Positions 59,238-64,000 of a stretch of DNA of 64,000 nt are shown here, piece after piece; position 1 is the first letter of the stretch, and every line of letters begins with the position of its first letter. Position numbers and translations under genes: made by a program. The stretch is from Chimonanthus salicifolius (taxonomy: Eukaryota > Streptophyta > Magnoliopsida > Laurales > Calycanthaceae), in the NCBI GenBank assembly GCA_013350335.1, contig CM023539.1, positions 68,387,631-68,451,630 of the forward strand, in the 5' to 3' direction. The notes beneath the pieces were generated by a model. It was not told the origin of the DNA and did no database searches. It was given only the letters and a program-made list of their open reading frames with translations.

Positions 59238-60504
59238 TACCCTTATTTATATTTTACTAAATATTGTCTTTCTTCGGGGATTTCCTCCTTTATTTGCGTT
59301 CCTTATTTATATTTTTTATTCTCTATATAATAAAATAAATTCAGTGTCTCTCGCCCTTGGCTAGGTCCAACCAACAAGGTAAAAGGAAAATCCTTAGTTG
59401 AAAAGTTGAAGACTTAATTGGACATATATGGGCTTGCGTTTTTTGAACGAGCTTGAGCTGGACATGACTGATGCTATCGATTTAAAATGTTAACGTCCCA
59501 ACGTCACCATATTGAGATTTCTTGGAGGCGTATCGAATCTGAAAAATGGATGACCTGAATTCTGGTTTAGGATATAAAATCTGGTGTATTTACCAACAAT
59601 TTCAAGGCAATGGAAAGTTTTGTAGGTTCACCATGATACTTTAGGTTCAATGGGCTTTTCGTGTCCCGTAGACTTTAACTGGTTCAGAGGTGCAAAGCCC
59701 AGTTAAGTTTTTACAAACCAGGGTTAGAAGTACAAATGAAAATTAAGCCCAGAATCCAAAAGGCCAGATCATAAGAGCCTTGAGTAACAGAGCTAAGCCC
59801 AGATCCAAAAGGCCAGAGGATCAGAGCTTAAATAACAGAGCTTGGCACAGGATTGGATCAGCCCAAATTGGCCCATTTTTGTAGAAAATCTATCCAAAAG
59901 TCAGAGTTTCCCAGCCGGCATAACTAGGGCTTGCTTCATGCTAGGACCATTATGTGGGTCAGCCGGAAATGACTTTTGAGTGCCCAAGCAAAAGCTTGAA
60001 AAGCCCAGATCATCTGGGCCTGACTCCTGCCTGATTTCATACATGAAGGGACGAAATGTGCAGGAGAGAGAAACCCATTGGTGGCTACTTATGGCCAGAA
60101 ATTTACCTCAGGAAGTATGAGTCCTGAATCCGATTCTTTCTCCACCCCAAATAGTCACTCCTCATAGATTTATCCAGTATATATAGATAGGAAGGCCTGC
60201 ACATACTCTGAAGATTAGTATTTATGGATATTTTTTACCTTCTATCATTATTACTATTATCATTAGTCAAAGTTCCATTTATATAAAATCGGCTTTTTAA
60301 GTTTTATTTTTCCATTTCATCTTATAATAAATGATAAAGACGTCGCTTCACTATCTATTACATCATTTTTTTCTTTTATCTTCTCACATTTTCAACCGTC
60401 TATCTCTATTTTTTATGTCTACAACTGTAACTTCTTACCTCTACCCATTAGAGATTTTTACACATTTTTATAAGAAGTAACATTTTCTTTTATTATCTTA
60501 AAAC
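59238..60504. other. Intergenic with a 49-bp tandem duplication
   Basis: No gene seen. At 59745-59794 and 59795-59842 a unit of about 49 bp (AAGCCCAGAATCCAAAAGGC and onward, ending AACAGAGCT) is repeated. Around 60150-60230 there is a SINE-body-like segment without a head. Confidence 0.5.
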
Positions 60505-60704
60505 TCAAAGGAGTTGAACTGATGGTCAAAAATCTCCTTCAAGAAGGGAGAGTTCCGAGTTCGAATCTCGCTCAATTCTCTATTCCAAAGGGCCACTCCC
60601 CGTTAAATTAATCGGTGTGTATGCATAGGAAGACTTACATATACCCAAAAGATTAATCAAATACTCTAAGAGATACAGACATCTTGATCAGAAAAAAAAA
60701 AAAA
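60505..60704 (+). mobile_element. tRNA-type SINE, about 200 bp
   Basis: A box-like GTTGAACTGATGG (about 60513), B box GAGTTCGAATCTC (60557-60569), a body with CACTCCCCGTTAAATTAATC and GGTGTGTATGCATAGG, TAAGAGATACAGACATCTTG and a poly-A tail (60692-60704). It is the best preserved member of the second SINE family in this window. Confidence 0.72.
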
Positions 60705-63700
60705 CTTTACTATCTAAAATTACAATTGTACAATGTTAGTTCCAATAATAACCCAACCTTGAGGTGACAATCCCATAATATTTTCCATTGTTTATATTTA
60801 AATGGATCTTAAAATGCAGAAAGCTCATCATCTCAACTAATGTAATTAATTTAGGAATCTACTCTGTTTCCAAGAATAGGTACACAGGTCCAGGTGCCAT
60901 CTACCTGCATTTTCTTCTGCCGAGTTGAATGGTATTAACTAACTCAGAAATCTTATGACTCAAATAGAATTGGGATAAAGACATTAGGTAGGCTGTCTGC
61001 TCATTATTGTTTAAATTGGACCACATGAGTTGTATGGAATATGTACAAAATGAGGTTGGCACACAGGCAAAATTTCCCTTTATTTGATCTTTCCAATTTT
61101 TTTTCTAAAGCTTTTCTTTTTAAATATCATTTTCTAATTATTAAAATAAATCATAAGATTAGAGATATTAATTTATTTTACATTCTTTGCTCTTTAAAAT
61201 AGATTCATATATTAAAGTGTTAATTGAATTAAAGTGTTAATTGAAGTATTTTAATATATTTAAATCTATTAAAGTGTTAATTCAATTAAATACTTCTAAA
61301 AATGTAGCATACCCATGTTAGTCTTCCCCCTCTGTCATGTTGGGTGGACCTGATAATCCAGAGAACACTTAGCTTATGGTCCACTTAACAATTGAACCCG
61401 ATCCACTTGATAGTTGATACGATCCAATCTGAAGTACAACCTATCTGAAGTTAAAACATGCCTAACCTCAATGTTATTGTACATAGACGATATAATTTGA
61501 CCTAATGTGATTAGGTAACTCGAATCAAACTGACCTATTTTAATAAATTACTCGAACCGATCTAAACTGTTTAATAGATGATGAGTAAACTCGATCACGT
61601 TTATAAAGGGATAGATCTGATCCAAAATCAATTATAAATGGGTAGATCTGACTAACCCAATTATTCCCATATCTATATGAAATACATTGAACTATATGAG
61701 AGGTTTACACCGATTTACATAGTAACCTTGGTATGTGTATTGAAAAAAAAAATCCTTATTCAAATAAATGAGTAATCCGAACTAAACCAGAACCTAGAAT
61801 AGTCCCAAACTGATTTAACCCATTTAACAATTTCTGAAATAGACCTATCAAATTAGAGTAACCCGAACCTAACCCGACCCGACCAGTTGCCAGATCTAAA
61901 TTTAGGAAAATGTCCCAAATCAACTCAAAGTCAGGAATAGATACATCAAACATAGGGTGGCAATGGGTCTTGTTGGAGGCAAAGTTGAGTTTGAATCATA
62001 AAATCATTATTTTAAACTCTCAATTTCATCTATTTATTAAATAAATAGGTTCAAATAAGATTAACTCATTTATTAAATAAGTCAATATTTTTAATTTGAG
62101 TTGAAGTAACAAGTTTGTATCCAACATTTTTCGAAGCTCAAATTGGATTACTCAACCTATTTATTTTGAATTTTCGGACCAAACTCTTTCAATTTCAAAG
62201 TATTTAAACCCGGTCAATAACTCAATCAAAACTCTATTTTACTGAGTTATAGGATCGGATTAAAAATTGTTAGCTCATATTTAACACAAGGGTGGCGTGT
62301 AAAATTGGCAAATCTGTTAGTTCCAATCCAATCTTTGAGGAATCTTTGGAAGGTGAAATCTCATGCAATTCATGCACCACCATTTGTTAAAATGTTGCCA
62401 TCCCTACAACTCATTAGGTAAGTAAGGACATGGATCCATCCTGTCCAACCTAACATATGGACCGGTACATGGATGGCTGATGGCTCAGTGACCCTCCACA
62501 GCCATTATTCAATCTCTGGTCAAACTCGACTCAATTCGGTTGAATGTCACAAGTAGGGATTCGAATATTAGCTAATACGATACATAATGATTTTGGACTA
62601 ATTCAATATATTTCAACTGATACATATCGGATACACCCGATTCAGTGATGTATTACTGATACTTGATTGAGATATCACCAAGATGGTCATAGATCACTAA
62701 TATATCACTGACACCATATATTTTTTATTTTTAGAAAATTATTTTTTAATTTGATACGCAACAAAACAATCAAATGTTGTTGATAATTGCTGATGCGATG
62801 TCTCACTGATACGTCAATATTTGATTGAATCAATTCAGATTGATATTTGGACCGTTGGAGTGACTTTAGCCAAGTATCGGAAAGCTCATTCATTGCGGAA
62901 CCCAACCATGAAGAAATATCATTGTTTTAGAAACAGTTTGATATACGATTGATGTGGATCGTGGCCTCCGTTCATACTCCGTGTGATATTGTCTGCTTTT
63001 CTAACTAATTCAAATTCCCTCACCCCTAACAAATATAACCTGAATTTCTTCATATATGGATTACACTAAAAGGAGGCAAGCTTCAAAATCCCAACAACAA
63101 CAGATGATTTTGATAAAAATAAATAAATAAATAAATGAAAAAGAAATCTGATCTCAATTATTCTTGGACTGCTTGATCTGGCCCAAATTTTGAAAAAGGT
63201 AATTGCGTGCAATAAAAGTGAATTCACATCTCTCCATTTGGGAATTGGAATTATACTGCAATCATCACATCCGATCTAGGAATGTTCTTACTTCCAAATA
63301 TGGTCTCATGATTGCAAATCCTTCATGGATCTGATGACATTAGTCACTAATATTATTCACACTAATGTCTCATCTCGGGAAAGTATGAGAATAGACGAAG
63401 ATTTTTAAAAAAATTGGATTTTCTTCTATCTTCCTAAACATTTTAAAAAAAAATTCAAGGAACACACGACTAAAGTGGGTGTAAGATGGCAAAATGGAAA
63501 TTACTGGACAGGGGAATAAATCTCGGTTGATAAATTTATCTCTTCTATTTATTTATTTAAAAAAAAAAAAAAACTAACAATATCGATTGATACAAGAAAT
63601 ATCAAGGTTTTCAAAACCGAGATTTACACTCCTGCTAGTAAAAGATATTAGATAGATTAAAAATGCAACTCTATACGATAATAATTAAACTAATAATACT

Positions 63701-64000
63701 TTAAAATGTTGAATACCGGACAATGAAGAAAACTAAGAAAAAATTAGAGGTGAAACTCGGGTTGGGTTTTGGCCCAAACGCGCCTGACCTGACCCGAAAA
63801 TCATGCGGGTTTGGTTATGAAAGGTGTGTCAGCGGGTTGGGTCCGGTTGGGAAGTCAAAAACCCACATTGAATTCGGGTCGGATTAAGTTGAGAGATTTT
63901 TAAGTTAACCCGACCCGACCCGATTAAACCCAACCCGACCCGGAAAAAAGAAGGCTAAAGTAGGTTTAAAATGCTGTTCGGGTCGGGTTTCAGGTTGAGT
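60705..64000. other. AT-rich intergenic with GGGTCGGGT-type repeat fragments
   Basis: No coding exon recognised. 61380-62280 has scattered GACCCGACCCGACC- and GATCCAATC-type sequence with a GGGTGGCAATGGGTC block near 61953, and 63750-64000 has dense GGGTCGGGTT/GACCCGACCC runs cut by the window end. These resemble terminal regions of hAT-like non-autonomous elements. 62560-62880 repeats ACTGATAC and GATAC(A/G)-type words related to the palindromic repeat near 49000. Confidence 0.5.

Noticed and set aside
60555..60570. Possible tRNA gene from the GTTCGAATC box
   Set aside because: No complementary acceptor stem; the element ends in poly-A, which fits a SINE.

Overview
This window is nuclear DNA of a flowering plant. 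It shows split genes with GT/AG introns, plant-type terpene synthase, BAHD acyltransferase and CYP71-clan P450 sequences, and a dense AT-rich layer of nested LTR retrotransposons, LINEs, SINEs and MITEs. I cannot name the species from the sequence. Only one gene looks intact: a single-exon BAHD acyltransferase on the minus strand at 24182-25465. The other gene remains are a terpene synthase cut by the left edge (1-453, plus strand), a broken BAHD paralogue (5037-6422 joined to 17902-18430, minus), a CYP71-like pseudogene (31714-33357, plus) and a second P450 relic (46243-49428, minus).

Layout. 1-453 holds two terpene synthase exons, and the expected next exon is not found before 1340. 1340-29351 is a head-to-tail segmental array with a 7,035-bp period and about 2.3 copies: unit 1 at 1340-20464 (swollen by an 11.5-kb retrotransposon), unit 2 at 20465-27499 and partial unit 3 from 27500. 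Each full unit carries a LINE endonuclease fragment, a tRNA-type SINE, the BAHD gene, a mariner-like MITE and a short LTR followed by a Met-tRNA primer site. In unit 1 the BAHD gene has a 626-bp internal duplication, an Athila-like Ty3/gypsy insertion (6423-17901, target duplication CTGTG), loss of the catalytic His and a nonsense codon. Unit 2 keeps the gene open.

29352-31713 is AT-rich with one TA-flanked MITE. 33467-40285 is a decayed L1-type LINE (minus strand) interrupted by a Copia-type solo LTR. 40384-45520 is a solo Athila-like LTR split by a 3.2-kb solo LTR (41919-45133, target duplication TGTGG) that contains a striking array of CGGA-N3-TCCG palindromes. 45521-50426 is a mosaic of SINEs, a LINE tail, a MITE and palindromic TCGGCCGA-rich sequence, most of it lying in the swollen intron of the P450 relic. 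50427-52530 is a plus-strand truncated Athila-like LTR fused to an older, partial fourth copy of the segmental unit (52530-53646). 54171-64000 holds no convincing gene, only small repeats, a fold-back MITE and a SINE.

Function. Terpene synthase, BAHD acyltransferase and CYP71-type P450 genes are classes that act together in plant specialised metabolism, so the window could be the remains of a terpenoid-type gene neighbourhood. Only the unit 2 BAHD gene appears able to make protein, so a working cluster is an inference, not an observation. No prokaryote-type system, CRISPR array, rRNA or tRNA gene was seen.
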